Assembly (NCBI GenBank): GCA_910577365.1
Contig: CAJTMU010000058.1
Location: 1 to 13,526 of the forward strand
Source of the DNA: an uncultured Oscillospiraceae bacterium
GTDB taxonomy: Bacteria > Bacillota > Clostridia > Oscillospirales > Ruminococcaceae
DNA length: 13,526 nucleotides
Reading direction: 5' to 3'
Under the pieces are notes generated by a model that had not been told where the DNA came from, ran no database searches, and worked only from the letters and a program-made list of their open reading frames with translations. Made by a program: the position numbers and the translations under genes. Below are positions 7,344 to 13,526 of this stretch, piece after piece (the stretch's first letter is position 1; each line of letters begins with the position of its first letter).

Positions 7344-8069
7344 ATGAATATAGCATTTCATACCGGCAAGACCGCCCTTATTGCCCAGGCACAGGCATTA
7401 AGTGTTTACGGAAACAACCTTGCCAACATCAACACCTACGGATATCAAACACAGCGCCCAACCTTTGCGGACACACTGTATTCCGTTCAGCGTGCCACCG
7501 AGCCGGAATGGCAGACAGGTCACGGCGCTTACATTCAGAAGACCGATCTGATGTTCTCGGAAAGTATGTTTTACAATACAGATCGCCCTCTTGACTTTGC
7601 TATCGCCGGGGAAGGATTCTTTGCGGTGCAGGATCGCTGGGGCAACACCAATTATACCCGCGACGGCGCTTTCGCGATGACTCAGATGGAAAACGGCGAG
7701 TGGAATCTGGTGAGCAGCTCGGGCGAGTTTGTGTTGGATTATGAGGGAAACAGGATAGTGGTTCCATTTGACGAAAACGATACCGCGCCGGATTACAGTG
7801 CGCTGGCAAAAATGGTGGGTGTGTTTGAGTTTGAAAATCCGTTCGGGATAGAGGCGCTTGGCACAAACCGCTATACGGCGACGGAGAGAAGCGGCGTTCC
7901 AACCGCCAACGAAAATATGGAGAAGCTGCAGGGAAGCCTTATTGCTTCCAACGTAGACCTTGCGACTATGATGGTAAAGCTTATTGAAACGCAGAGAGCG
8001 TATCAGCTTAGCTCACGCGTCGTAACAACAGCAGACGAACTTGCCAACATAGCCAACAACCTGAGATAA
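7344..8069 (+). CDS. Flagellar hook-basal body rod protein, FlgF/FlgG family (FlhP/FlgG-like)
   Basis: The 241-residue product is the second rod-type protein in tandem. Its N-terminus has QALSVYGNNLANINTYGYQT, and the middle block is RPLDFAIAGEGFFAVQDRWG followed by NYTRDGAFAM. The C-terminus ends GSLIASNVDLATMMVKLIET plus QRAYQLSSRVV and NIANNLR, a close match to the FlgG C-terminal helix that packs with the N-terminal one. The loop between residues about 115 and 160 (NGEWNLVSSSGEF to PDYSALAKMV) is less family-like. A typical FlgG has about 260 residues, so it is slightly short. Both rod genes probably arose by duplication, and their helical termini remain similar. AGAGGT lies six bases before ATG. 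cheC starts 13 bases after its stop, so it is probably in the same transcript. Confidence 0.88.
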   Translation: MNIAFHTGKTALIAQAQALSVYGNNLANINTYGYQTQRPTFADTLYSVQRATEPEWQTGHGAYIQKTDLMFSESMFYNTDRPLDFAIAGEGFFAVQDRWGNTNYTRDGAFAMTQMENGEWNLVSSSGEFVLDYEGNRIVVPFDENDTAPDYSALAKMVGVFEFENPFGIEALGTNRYTATERSGVPTANENMEKLQGSLIASNVDLATMMVKLIETQRAYQLSSRVVTTADELANIANNLR

Positions 8070-8082
8070 ACGGAGAATTAAA

Positions 8083-8700
8083 ATGGTTCATGATTTAAGC
8101 AACCTTTCCCCAATAGCGATTGACTGCATGAAAGAGCTTGGCAATATCGGCTCAAGCAGTGCGGCTAACTCGCTTTCGGCTATGCTCGGCAAAACCGTCA
8201 AGATGAGGGTTCCAGATGTTCGCGTTCTGGAATACCAGCAGGTCATCGACGAACTGGGCGGTGCTGAGAAGATCATTACGGGTATTCTTGTCCCGCTTGG
8301 CGGAGATATCAAGGGCATGATGATGTTTCTGCTTCAGGAGGGCTTCGCAAATGTGGTTATAAACACATTTATGCAGAAAGATGACGTTTCACTCCATTCC
8401 CTTAACGAAACGGAGCAGTCTACGATACTGGAAATGGGAAATATTATGGCAGGGTCATACCTGAATGCTCTGTCCGATCTTACCGGTCTATCGATGGAAA
8501 TGACTGTGCCGTCAATGAATGTGGATATGCTCGGCGCGATATTGAATGTAATGCTGGTGGAGTTTGCGGAGGTCGGAGATACCGTTCTGTTTATTGATAA
8601 CGGTTTTGTTATTGATAATGTGGATATAAAATCCAACATTATACTTATTCCTGAGATGGAATCCCTTGACATTTTAATGAAGAAGCTCGGTGTATATTAA
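8083..8700 (+). CDS. cheC: CheY-P phosphatase CheC with two active-site motifs
   Basis: CheC dephosphorylates the response regulator CheY-P and binds CheD during adaptation. The 205-residue length is normal. Both copies of the phosphatase pattern D/S-x3-E-x2-N-x22-P are intact: D14, E18, N21, P44 in the first half (KELGNIGSSSAANSL), and S113, E117, N120, P143 in the second (LEMGNIMAGSYLNALSDL). This is the full two-site CheC form rather than CheX or a single-site variant. The extreme C-terminus (SLDILMKKLGVY) is short. GGAGAA lies five bases before ATG, and the TAA stop overlaps the cheD ATG by one base, so CheC and CheD are probably made together. The rod genes lie directly upstream, so basal-body and adaptation genes share one transcript. 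Confidence 0.95.
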   Translation: MVHDLSNLSPIAIDCMKELGNIGSSSAANSLSAMLGKTVKMRVPDVRVLEYQQVIDELGGAEKIITGILVPLGGDIKGMMMFLLQEGFANVVINTFMQKDDVSLHSLNETEQSTILEMGNIMAGSYLNALSDLTGLSMEMTVPSMNVDMLGAILNVMLVEFAEVGDTVLFIDNGFVIDNVDIKSNIILIPEMESLDILMKKLGVY

Positions 8701-9179
8701 TGAGTAACATAACTATCGGCATTTCCGACTTAAAGGCGTGCAGAGCGCCTGATGTTCTGGTTACATACGCTCTGGGGTCTTGCGTCGGAATATGTTTAAT
8801 TGACAGCGTGGCGGGGGTCGGCGGACTTTCGCACATAATGCTTCCCGACAGCTCGGGAATGTCCAACGCAGGTTCTATGCCCATGAGGTTTGCGGATACG
8901 GCGATACCGCTTCTGGTACAGAAGATGTCCCTGATGGGAGCAAATAAGGGAAGAATGAAAGCAAAGATTGCGGGCGGTGCGGTAATGTTTGCCACATCAA
9001 ACGATAAATTCAACATAGGAGAGCGCAATGTGCATGCGGTAAGAGCCGCGCTGAATCAACTGCGGATTCCTATAATTGCCGAAGACACTGGACTGGACTA
9101 CGGACGAACTGTATTCTTTTATCCCGAAACGGGGATAATGGAGGTCAAAGCGGCAACAAGGAGCACTAAACGATTATAA
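8700..9179 (+). CDS. cheD: Chemoreceptor glutamine deamidase CheD
   Basis: CheD deamidates glutamines on chemoreceptors and partners with CheC. The 159-residue product has the catalytic set in its expected places: T22 in VLVTYALG, C28 in ALGSCVGICLID, and H45 in GGLSHIMLP. T. maritima CheD uses T21, C27 and H44, one residue lower. Later family blocks are KAKIAGGAVMF, IGERNVHAVRAAL and EDTGLDYGRTVFFYPETG. The ATG overlaps the cheC stop (TAATG), and no strong separate ribosome site is seen, so translation is probably coupled. A terminator follows 40 bases downstream, making this the last gene of the flagellar/chemotaxis unit. Confidence 0.95.
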   Translation: MSNITIGISDLKACRAPDVLVTYALGSCVGICLIDSVAGVGGLSHIMLPDSSGMSNAGSMPMRFADTAIPLLVQKMSLMGANKGRMKAKIAGGAVMFATSNDKFNIGERNVHAVRAALNQLRIPIIAEDTGLDYGRTVFFYPETGIMEVKAATRSTKRL

Positions 9180-9218
9180 AAATTAAGAAATTTAACTGTG
9201 TAGAACAACAATACGAGA

Positions 9219-9243
9219 ACCCCCGATTTATCGGGGATTTTTT
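9219..9243 (+). terminator. Rho-independent terminator after cheD
   Basis: CCCCGA (9221-9226), a four-base TTTA loop and TCGGGG (9231-9236) form a GC-rich stem. A run of six T follows at 9238-9243 after one A. Left of the stem are A residues (GAAC). It sits between cheD and a functionally unrelated gene set, which fits the end of a transcript. Confidence 0.9.
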
Positions 9244-9329
9244 GTAGCTGTTATGCAACCACCGCGTTAAAAAGGGTAGTTTATTGTTAGGAGCGTGTTT
9301 AGACAATAGGCTAAGAAGAATTGAACCGC

Positions 9330-9336
9330 GGAGGTG
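9330..9336 (+). promoter_or_regulatory. Ribosome-binding site of the ECF sigma gene
   Basis: GGAGGTG precedes two adjacent ATGs, at 9340 and 9343. Counting from GGAGG, the gaps are five and eight bases, so both starts are acceptable and differ by one residue. Bases 9244-9329 hold no gene and no convincing sigma-A promoter. Confidence 0.75.
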
Positions 9337-9339
9337 TGA

Positions 9340-9900
9340 ATGATGAATGACAATGAAATTGTCGATATGTATTGGGAGCGAAATGAATCGGCGATAAGAG
9401 AAACGGACAGAAAATATGGGAGATACTGTACAATAATAGCGATGAATATCCTTTGCAAAACAGAGGACGCGGAGGAAATCTGCAATGACACATGGCTTGC
9501 GGCGTGGAACTCTATTCCACCCAACAGACCCGAGGTGCTGAAAACCTACCTTGGAAAGATAACGCGGCGGCTGTCGCTGAAAAGATGGCGCGATATGAGC
9601 AGGGAAAAGCGCGGAGGCGGAACGGCGGCTGTTGCGCTGGAAGAACTGGGGGAGTGCGTTCCGTCAGGCGTCCGCGCGGAGGACAGCTTTGATACAAATG
9701 TTCTTATTGGTGCGCTTAACGCTTTTGTCGCTTCGCTGCGTGAAAACGAAAGGCGGGTGTTTATCTGCCGCTACTGGTATATGGACTCAATTGAGAAAAT
9801 AAGCGGGGACTTCGGGTACAGCAGCGGCAAGGTAAAGTCCATGCTTTTCAGAACGCGGTTAAAACTGACCGCGTATTTAAAAAAGGATGGTTTGTTATGA
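9340..9900 (+). CDS. ECF-type RNA polymerase sigma factor
   Basis: The 186-residue product has only sigma regions 2 and 4, as in extracytoplasmic-function sigma factors. Region 2 runs about residues 18-85, with EDAEEICNDTWLAAWNSIPP (42-61) matching the -10 recognition part and TYLGKITRRLSLKRWRD following. A charged, Gly-rich linker (EKRGGGTAAVALEELGE) joins it to region 4. That region, about 122-184, has LRENERRVFICRYWYMDSIE and GYSSGKVKSMLFRTRLKLTA, a helix-turn-helix for the -35. There is no region 3 and no added domain. The next gene overlaps it by four bases (ATGA) and encodes a membrane protein placed as an anti-sigma factor would be. The two probably form a signal-response pair, but the signal is unknown. 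It is unlike the flagellar sigma upstream. The terminator before it marks it as a separate unit. Confidence 0.88.
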   Translation: MMNDNEIVDMYWERNESAIRETDRKYGRYCTIIAMNILCKTEDAEEICNDTWLAAWNSIPPNRPEVLKTYLGKITRRLSLKRWRDMSREKRGGGTAAVALEELGECVPSGVRAEDSFDTNVLIGALNAFVASLRENERRVFICRYWYMDSIEKISGDFGYSSGKVKSMLFRTRLKLTAYLKKDGLL

Positions 9901-10427
9901 AAGCAGAAAATATTCTTGATTCACTGGAAAATATTGACGACGTGTACATTTCCGAGGCGAGAAACGGCAGAGCTTCGGATAAGTCCGCCGTAAGGATAGC
10001 TTTGATACTGGCGGCAGCGGCGGTTTTGCTGCTTTGCGGGTTTGCTGCGTATGAGGCGGGTCTGGTGGACGAATGGTTTCAGAAGCCCTCCGCTGACCCT
10101 GTGGAAACAGTGCGAAGCGCCATAGAAAATCAATTGGAAAAGGAATACACGATAGCCGTGCAGATTGAGGAGATATCCGTGGACGCGGAGGAGACTGCCG
10201 CGGCGCGTGAGAGATATATAAACAGCGAACTTGCGCGGGAGCGGGGCTGGTCGGAGGAGCTTCTTTCAAGCCGTTTCACAGTGGTCTGGGCGAAATATTA
10301 TATTGAATACGACCATACAAAGACATTTATTGACGACGGATATACAGAGCAGTATTTCTATCTTATTGAAGATAACAGAAACTGGACAATTGTTGAAAAT
10401 ACATCCCCGTGGGTAGAGGATAAATAA
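9897..10427 (+). CDS. Single-pass membrane protein, probable anti-sigma factor lacking a ZAS motif
   Basis: The 176-residue product has an N-terminal cytoplasmic part of about 32 residues (AENILDSLENIDDVYISEAR) and one membrane helix at about 33-52 (RIALILAAAAVLLLCGFAAY). The remaining ~120 residues should lie outside the cell. The short LENIDDVYISEA helix recalls the sigma-binding ends of anti-sigma proteins paired with clostridial ECF factors, but HxxxCxxC is absent. The outer domain (VETVRSAIENQLEKEYTIAV, then FTVVWAKYYIEYDHTKTFID and FYLIEDNRNWTIVEN) resembles small NTF2-like or DUF4829-like folds, from memory only. Its gene overlaps the sigma gene by four bases, so a role in holding and releasing that sigma factor is inferred from position and topology. 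AAGGAT lies before ATG. The AraC gene starts one base after its stop. Confidence 0.65.
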   Translation: MKAENILDSLENIDDVYISEARNGRASDKSAVRIALILAAAAVLLLCGFAAYEAGLVDEWFQKPSADPVETVRSAIENQLEKEYTIAVQIEEISVDAEETAAARERYINSELARERGWSEELLSSRFTVVWAKYYIEYDHTKTFIDDGYTEQYFYLIEDNRNWTIVENTSPWVEDK

Positions 10428-10428
10428 A

Positions 10429-11232
10429 ATGATATATGTTGATTTAGCCGCCGAGCTTGCTCCGATGGTAGCCTGCCCGTTTGGAAGCGGGTATAGGGAG
10501 TATGAGCCGTGCGAAGCGCTCAGACCGTATGTGCGCTGCTTCTGGACGGGCGAGGGAAAGGACGGCGGTCTGGTAGTCCCCGACATTTGTGCGGATATTA
10601 TATTCGATTTTGATAAAAATACCGTGTTTTTCTGTGGCGTAAACGATAGACCGTTTCAGGCGTCTGTCAGAACCCGAAGCTTCGGTATACGTTTTTACGC
10701 GTGGACGGCGGTGCTATTTTCGGAGGATACGCTGCGGGGAACACTGAATGGCGCCTTTGAGCTTGGGGCGCATTTCCGCCGATTTGAAAGGGAGCTTGCG
10801 TCGCGGATATTTGCCGCCGAAACGACCGAGCAGCGTATAGCGCTTTCGGAGAGGTTTCTTGTGAATAATATCCGAGATCGGCGCTGCGGACTTTTCACGC
10901 AGGCGCTGGGGGAAATAATTGAGTGGCAGGGAGCATGCTCTGCGGGCAGGATATCGAAGGAGCTTCACATAAGCGCGCGGCAGCTTGAGCGGGTGTTCGC
11001 GGAGTATTCGGGGTTATCCCCGAAGAAAATGGCGGAGCTGGTGAGATATCAGTGCCTGTGGCGCGATATTTTGTTCGGGCGGGACTTTAATGCGGCGGAA
11101 AAGGCGCTGGAGTACGGCTATGTCGATCAATCCCACCTGCTGAGAGATTTCAGAAGATTTCACACCATGTCCCCCGCCGCGGCGAAGCGGAACGCGCTGG
11201 GTATTTTTGACGAAGTGATAAATAATTTATAA
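10429..11232 (+). CDS. AraC-family transcriptional regulator with DUF6597-like N-terminal domain
   Basis: The 267-residue product ends in an AraC DNA-binding domain with two helix-turn-helix units. The first begins near G173 (GRISKELHISARQLERVFAE, then YSGLSPKKMAELVRYQ). The second is near residues 225-249 (KALEYGYVDQSHLLRDFRRF, then HTMSPAAA). The N-terminal part (YREYEPCEALRPYVRCFW, LVVPDICADIIFDF and RSFGIRFYAWTAVLF) fits the DUF6597 domain found before AraC domains. That domain is a presumed sensor; its ligand is unknown. The start lies one base after the stop of the probable anti-sigma gene, with AGAGGA nine bases upstream, so the gene is almost certainly cotranscribed with it. The pairing suggests that sigma activity also raises this regulator, an inference. 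The targets are not visible here, although the genes just downstream are candidates. Confidence 0.85.
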   Translation: MIYVDLAAELAPMVACPFGSGYREYEPCEALRPYVRCFWTGEGKDGGLVVPDICADIIFDFDKNTVFFCGVNDRPFQASVRTRSFGIRFYAWTAVLFSEDTLRGTLNGAFELGAHFRRFERELASRIFAAETTEQRIALSERFLVNNIRDRRCGLFTQALGEIIEWQGACSAGRISKELHISARQLERVFAEYSGLSPKKMAELVRYQCLWRDILFGRDFNAAEKALEYGYVDQSHLLRDFRRFHTMSPAAAKRNALGIFDEVINNL

Positions 11233-11341
11233 CAAGGGAATTACCGTACGCTCGGCAGCCGCGTTAAGCAGGATTATTAGAGCGTTAATGTGAATATGCA
11301 CCCAATATGTCGCGTTTTTACAATACAATTTGTCCGAAATG

Positions 11342-11350
11342 TGTTATAAT
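11342..11350 (+). promoter_or_regulatory. Extended -10 promoter for the VOC gene
   Basis: TGT followed by TATAAT (11345-11350) is a perfect extended -10. No good -35 lies 16-18 bases upstream; TTTACA at 11317-11322 is 22 bases away. Transcription would start near 11357, giving a leader of about 60 bases. The rest of the gap from 11233 shows no gene and no clear terminator for the AraC unit. Confidence 0.6.
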
Positions 11351-11401
11351 ATAAAAAACGCTCAAAGCTTAAATTCGGGCTGACGGCGGTTCTGTTAAAT
11401 T

Positions 11402-11409
11402 AAGGAGGT
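11402..11409 (+). promoter_or_regulatory. Ribosome-binding site that selects the second ATG of the VOC gene
   Basis: AAGGAGGT is a near-perfect site. ATG 11412 lies only two bases after it, while ATG 11418 lies at eight, the normal distance. The gene is therefore better started at 11418, dropping two residues. Confidence 0.7.
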
Positions 11410-11417
11410 ATATGCAA

Positions 11418-11828
11418 ATGGATTTGCTTGGGGTGGGGATATATGTCAAAAACAGTCCCGAAGCCGTTGAATTGTATAAGTCGGCTTTTGGTCTGGAGCT
11501 TGGCTATCATGTGCTTAACGACGACGGTACATATTTTCATTCAGAACTGACAAAGAACGGTGAGAACTTCTGTTCCGTTGTTGAGGCAAAGGAGGCAAAG
11601 AGCGTCGTTTATAATCCCATTCAGCTTGGTCACACCTTTGAAACACGCAGGGAGCTTGAACACGCGTTCTTGGTTTTAAAGGACGGCGGCAAGGTTGAAT
11701 TGGATATCTGCGAATTGCCTTGGAGCCCTTGCGCGGCGATAGTAGCGGACCGCTTCGGCGTGAATTGGTATCTAACTCTGCGGCAGCATAGACCATCCGA
11801 TGACTGGACGCCCGAAAGCGGAGATTGA
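11418..11828 (+). CDS. VOC-family (PhnB/glyoxalase-like) protein
   Basis: The 136-residue product has the length of a one-domain, two-repeat vicinal oxygen chelate protein. It begins MDLLGVGIYVKNSPEAVELY with KSAFGLELGYHV, the usual first betaalphabeta unit. The second half has FETRRELEHAFLVLKDGGKV and ends CAAIVADRFGVNWYLTL, where FGVNWYL is characteristic of the PhnB-like branch. The family includes glyoxalases, dioxygenases, drug-binding and resistance proteins, and many of unknown role. Histidines and acids are present, but I cannot assign a metal site or substrate. The start is set by ribosome-site spacing; ATG 11412 is an alternative. It has its own promoter. The promoter of the next gene overlaps its 3' end, so these genes may be regulated separately. 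Confidence 0.85.
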   Translation: MDLLGVGIYVKNSPEAVELYKSAFGLELGYHVLNDDGTYFHSELTKNGENFCSVVEAKEAKSVVYNPIQLGHTFETRRELEHAFLVLKDGGKVELDICELPWSPCAAIVADRFGVNWYLTLRQHRPSDDWTPESGD

Positions 11829-11852
11829 CTTATCGGGTCGCTATGCTATGAT
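11825..11852 (+). promoter_or_regulatory. Sigma-A-type promoter overlapping the VOC stop codon
   Basis: TTGACT (11825-11830), 16 bases, then TATGAT (11847-11852), each one mismatch from consensus. TGC directly before the -10 adds an extended element. The -35 overlaps the TGA stop of the VOC gene. Transcription would begin near 11859, about 57 bases before the next start. AGGAGGT (11905-11911) lies before that start. Confidence 0.7.
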
Positions 11853-11915
11853 TAGCGGCTGAACGGTCAAATAAAACCTGTATCGGCTGATTAAATCTAA
11901 AATCAGGAGGTTATT

Positions 11916-12836
11916 ATGAACGAAAAATTTAATGAAATTTATGAAAAAGCGCGCGGGTTTATCTACCGCAACGCGCGTCCGCTCGATCTCGCGCTCTGGA
12001 AATATCATTTCGAGAACGGAAACCGCGAGGACGTTCTCACCGCGCTTATGGCATATCAGAACGCGGACGGCGGCTTCGGTCACGCGCTGGAGGCGGACAG
12101 CTTCAACCCCAATTCCGCGCCCATTCAGACATGGACCGCCTGTGAGGTTTTAAGTGAGATAGGCTTCACTGACGGAACTCACCCTATTATAAGGGGCATT
12201 CTGCGCTACCTTGACAGCGGTCTGGATTTCTCGGAGAAGCACAACCAATGGCTTAATTCCGTAAAAACCAATGCCGACTATCCCCACGCGGTATGGTGGG
12301 ACTATTCCGACAAGGTTGAGAATTACAACCCCACTGCTTATCTCGCGGGATTTATCCTCCGCTTCGCCGATAAGGACAGCACGTTGTACAAAAAGGCGGA
12401 GAAGATCGCGCGGCAGGCTTACGAATGGTTCGTTTCCGCCGTTCCTTACGGGGACAACCACAGCGCCGCCTGCTTTGTCGCGCTGTACGGATATCTTAAG
12501 GAAACGGGCAGCGGGCTTGTGGATATGCGGGAATTTGTGGACAAGCTTAAGGAGGAGGTAAACGCGAATATCTGCCGTGATACCGAAAAATGGAGAACGG
12601 AATATGTCACCCTGCCCTCGAAATTTATCGGCAGCAAGGACAATATGTTCTATGCGGGCAACGAGGAGCTTGTACAAAAGGAACTGGAGATCACACGCGA
12701 AAGCCAGCTTGGAGACGGCTCTTATATTGTGCCGTGGCTGTGGTATAACGAGTATAAGGAGTACGAGCTTGCGGCGAACTGGTGGAAATCAAGAATATTG
12801 ATAGACAAGATACGGTTCCTTAAAGCGTTCGGATAA
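11916..12836 (+). CDS. Alpha/alpha-barrel protein resembling prenyltransferase/terpene-cyclase toroids
   Basis: The 306-residue product is soluble and helical, with no signal peptide. A glycine-rich turn QNADGGFGHALEAD at residues 48-61 resembles the QW/PFTB repeat of squalene-hopene cyclases and protein prenyltransferase beta subunits. Degenerate versions recur, such as SAACFVALYGYLKETG and QLGDGSYIVPWLWYNE near the end. This suggests a toroid of paired helices. I see neither DxDD (cyclase) nor a clear zinc Asp-Cys-His set (prenyltransferase), so catalysis is unproven. Related proteins are usually listed as hypothetical or prenyltransferase-like. The start follows TCAGGAGGT at four bases, and it has its own promoter. 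A flavin-reductase gene starts eight bases after its stop. Function is unknown; cofactor-using partners nearby hint at small-molecule chemistry. Confidence 0.7.
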   Translation: MNEKFNEIYEKARGFIYRNARPLDLALWKYHFENGNREDVLTALMAYQNADGGFGHALEADSFNPNSAPIQTWTACEVLSEIGFTDGTHPIIRGILRYLDSGLDFSEKHNQWLNSVKTNADYPHAVWWDYSDKVENYNPTAYLAGFILRFADKDSTLYKKAEKIARQAYEWFVSAVPYGDNHSAACFVALYGYLKETGSGLVDMREFVDKLKEEVNANICRDTEKWRTEYVTLPSKFIGSKDNMFYAGNEELVQKELEITRESQLGDGSYIVPWLWYNEYKEYELAANWWKSRILIDKIRFLKAFG

Positions 12837-12844
12837 GGGGTGTC

Positions 12845-13483
12845 ATGAAAAAGGAATTTTCAAGCGCTCCCGAAACAATGAAAACAATGGATAACTGGGG
12901 CGTTCACTGGGCTGATTTAGTAACAGCGCTTCCCTCGCCGCTTTTTCTGGTGACCGCCTATAAATCCAACGGGCAGCCCAACGCCTGCCTGCACTCGTGG
13001 GCATGCTTCAACGGCAACGACAGCGGATTTTACGCGGTATTGTCCAGCGTGAATAAGTCGGGACATATGTACAAAACCATTCATGAAACGGGTGTGGCGG
13101 TGCTGAATTTTCCCACCGCGGCCCTCAGTGAAAAATACTTTGCGACCGTCGCAAACAACGGCTTTGACACCGACGAGATAACCGCGTCGGGCTTCACAGT
13201 CGAGCCGGCGGCAATAGTGAATGCTCCGCGCATAAGGGAGTGCTTTCTGAATATCGAATGCCGATTCCTGTGGGAGCGGGAGATAAAAGAGGGCGACTAT
13301 CACGTGCTGATGTGCCTTGAAGCGGTCAATATCGCGATGGACGAGGACAGGCTCGACGAGAGGAAAAAGGGCAGATATGGAGAAACAGGCTACGTTTACA
13401 ACGTTTGCGGTGTGGTGAATCCCGACAACGTTGATGACCAGCAAGACGGGATAATCGTTTTAAATAGACTTATACAAGAGTAA
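12845..13483 (+). CDS. Flavin reductase-type FMN-binding split-barrel protein
   Basis: The 212-residue product has the flavin reductase domain: LPSPLFLVTAYKSNGQPNAC at residues 29-48, HSWACFNGNDSGFYAVLSS, KTIHETGVAVLNFPTAALSE, and a C-terminal part with CFLNIECRFLWEREIKEGDY and HVLMCLEAVNIAMDED. Such proteins bind FMN and reduce free flavin with NAD(P)H, or act as small oxidoreductases; the substrate here is not known. It is soluble, with no signal peptide. ATG 12845 follows AAGGGGTG. The eight-base gap to the barrel gene argues for cotranscription from the promoter at 11825. The length is slightly above a minimal one-domain reductase (about 160-190). Confidence 0.85.
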   Translation: MKKEFSSAPETMKTMDNWGVHWADLVTALPSPLFLVTAYKSNGQPNACLHSWACFNGNDSGFYAVLSSVNKSGHMYKTIHETGVAVLNFPTAALSEKYFATVANNGFDTDEITASGFTVEPAAIVNAPRIRECFLNIECRFLWEREIKEGDYHVLMCLEAVNIAMDEDRLDERKKGRYGETGYVYNVCGVVNPDNVDDQQDGIIVLNRLIQE

Positions 13484-13495
13484 AAAGGTATTGCT

Positions 13496-13526
13496 TTGGA
13501 GAGAGAATATTTAAAAATACGAATCA
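13496..13526 (+). CDS. Possible start of a further gene, cut by the window edge
   Basis: A TTG at 13496 opens a frame encoding (M)EREYLKIRI that runs off the right edge. AAAGG lies about seven bases upstream, directly after the flavin-reductase stop. This is the normal tight spacing for the region, but ten codons are too few to identify a family or exclude chance. Confidence 0.25.
   Translation, partial: MEREYLKIRI

Noticed and set aside
9282..9308. Inverted repeat TATTGT-N15-ACAATA before the ECF sigma gene as an operator
   Set aside because: Six-base arms 15 bases apart are expected by chance in a 160-base AT-rich gap, and no second copy was seen.
11418..11828. Naming the VOC protein a glyoxalase I or fosfomycin-resistance enzyme
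   Set aside because: The fold is clear but metal ligands and substrate residues cannot be assigned; PhnB-like proteins have many roles.
12150..12677. Antisense frame of 175 codons opposite the barrel gene
   Set aside because: Mirror of a well-supported gene with its own promoter and ribosome site; no family features. The same applies to 12917-13444 opposite the flavin reductase.
1..13526. CRISPR array, tRNA/rRNA, insertion sequence, phage or defence system
   Set aside because: No repeated spacer pattern, transposase motif, integrase, terminal repeats or recognisable RNA gene was found on either strand.

Overview
The window looks like a chromosomal segment of a motile Gram-positive Clostridia-type bacterium, plausibly an Oscillospiraceae or Lachnospiraceae relative. 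The evidence is a Firmicutes-style flagellar export order (fliO-P-Q-R, flhB, flhA), a sigma-28 gene, FlhO/FlhP-like rod genes and cheC-cheD. L-ring and P-ring genes are absent, and strong AGGAGG-type ribosome sites are common. The genus assignment is inference. All supported genes are on the + strand.

Bases 1-9243 are the distal part of a flagellar/chemotaxis operon. It starts inside fliO and continues with the export-gate genes fliP, fliQ, fliR, flhB and flhA. Then comes a 221-base non-coding gap with a hairpin and a weak sigma-28-like promoter candidate. After it come the sigma factor fliA/sigD, two flagellar hook-basal body rod genes, and cheC overlapping cheD. A Rho-independent terminator at about 9219-9243 closes the unit. 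FliO/P/Q/R, FlhB and FlhA form the membrane export apparatus, the rod proteins are among its early substrates, the sigma factor drives late flagellar genes, and CheC/CheD adjust chemotactic signalling. flhF and flhG, which often sit between flhA and sigD in Firmicutes, are missing here.

Bases 9340-11232 hold a tightly coupled regulatory trio: an ECF-type sigma factor, a single-pass membrane protein that is probably its anti-sigma factor although it has no zinc-binding ZAS motif, and an AraC-family regulator. The first pair overlap by four bases and the next pair are one base apart.

Bases 11233-13526 hold a VOC (PhnB-like) protein with an extended -10 promoter, an alpha/alpha-barrel protein resembling prenyltransferase/terpene-cyclase toroids with its own good promoter overlapping the VOC stop, and a flavin-reductase-type FMN-binding protein eight bases downstream. 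A possible further gene begins at the right edge.

The most unusual point is the start of flhA. A strong ribosome site (3507-3514) is followed at ideal spacing by AUA, not AUG/GUG/UUG. Beginning there restores the usual FlhA N-terminal length, while the first ordinary AUG gives a protein about nine residues short. No CRISPR array, tRNA, rRNA, insertion sequence or defence system was recognised.
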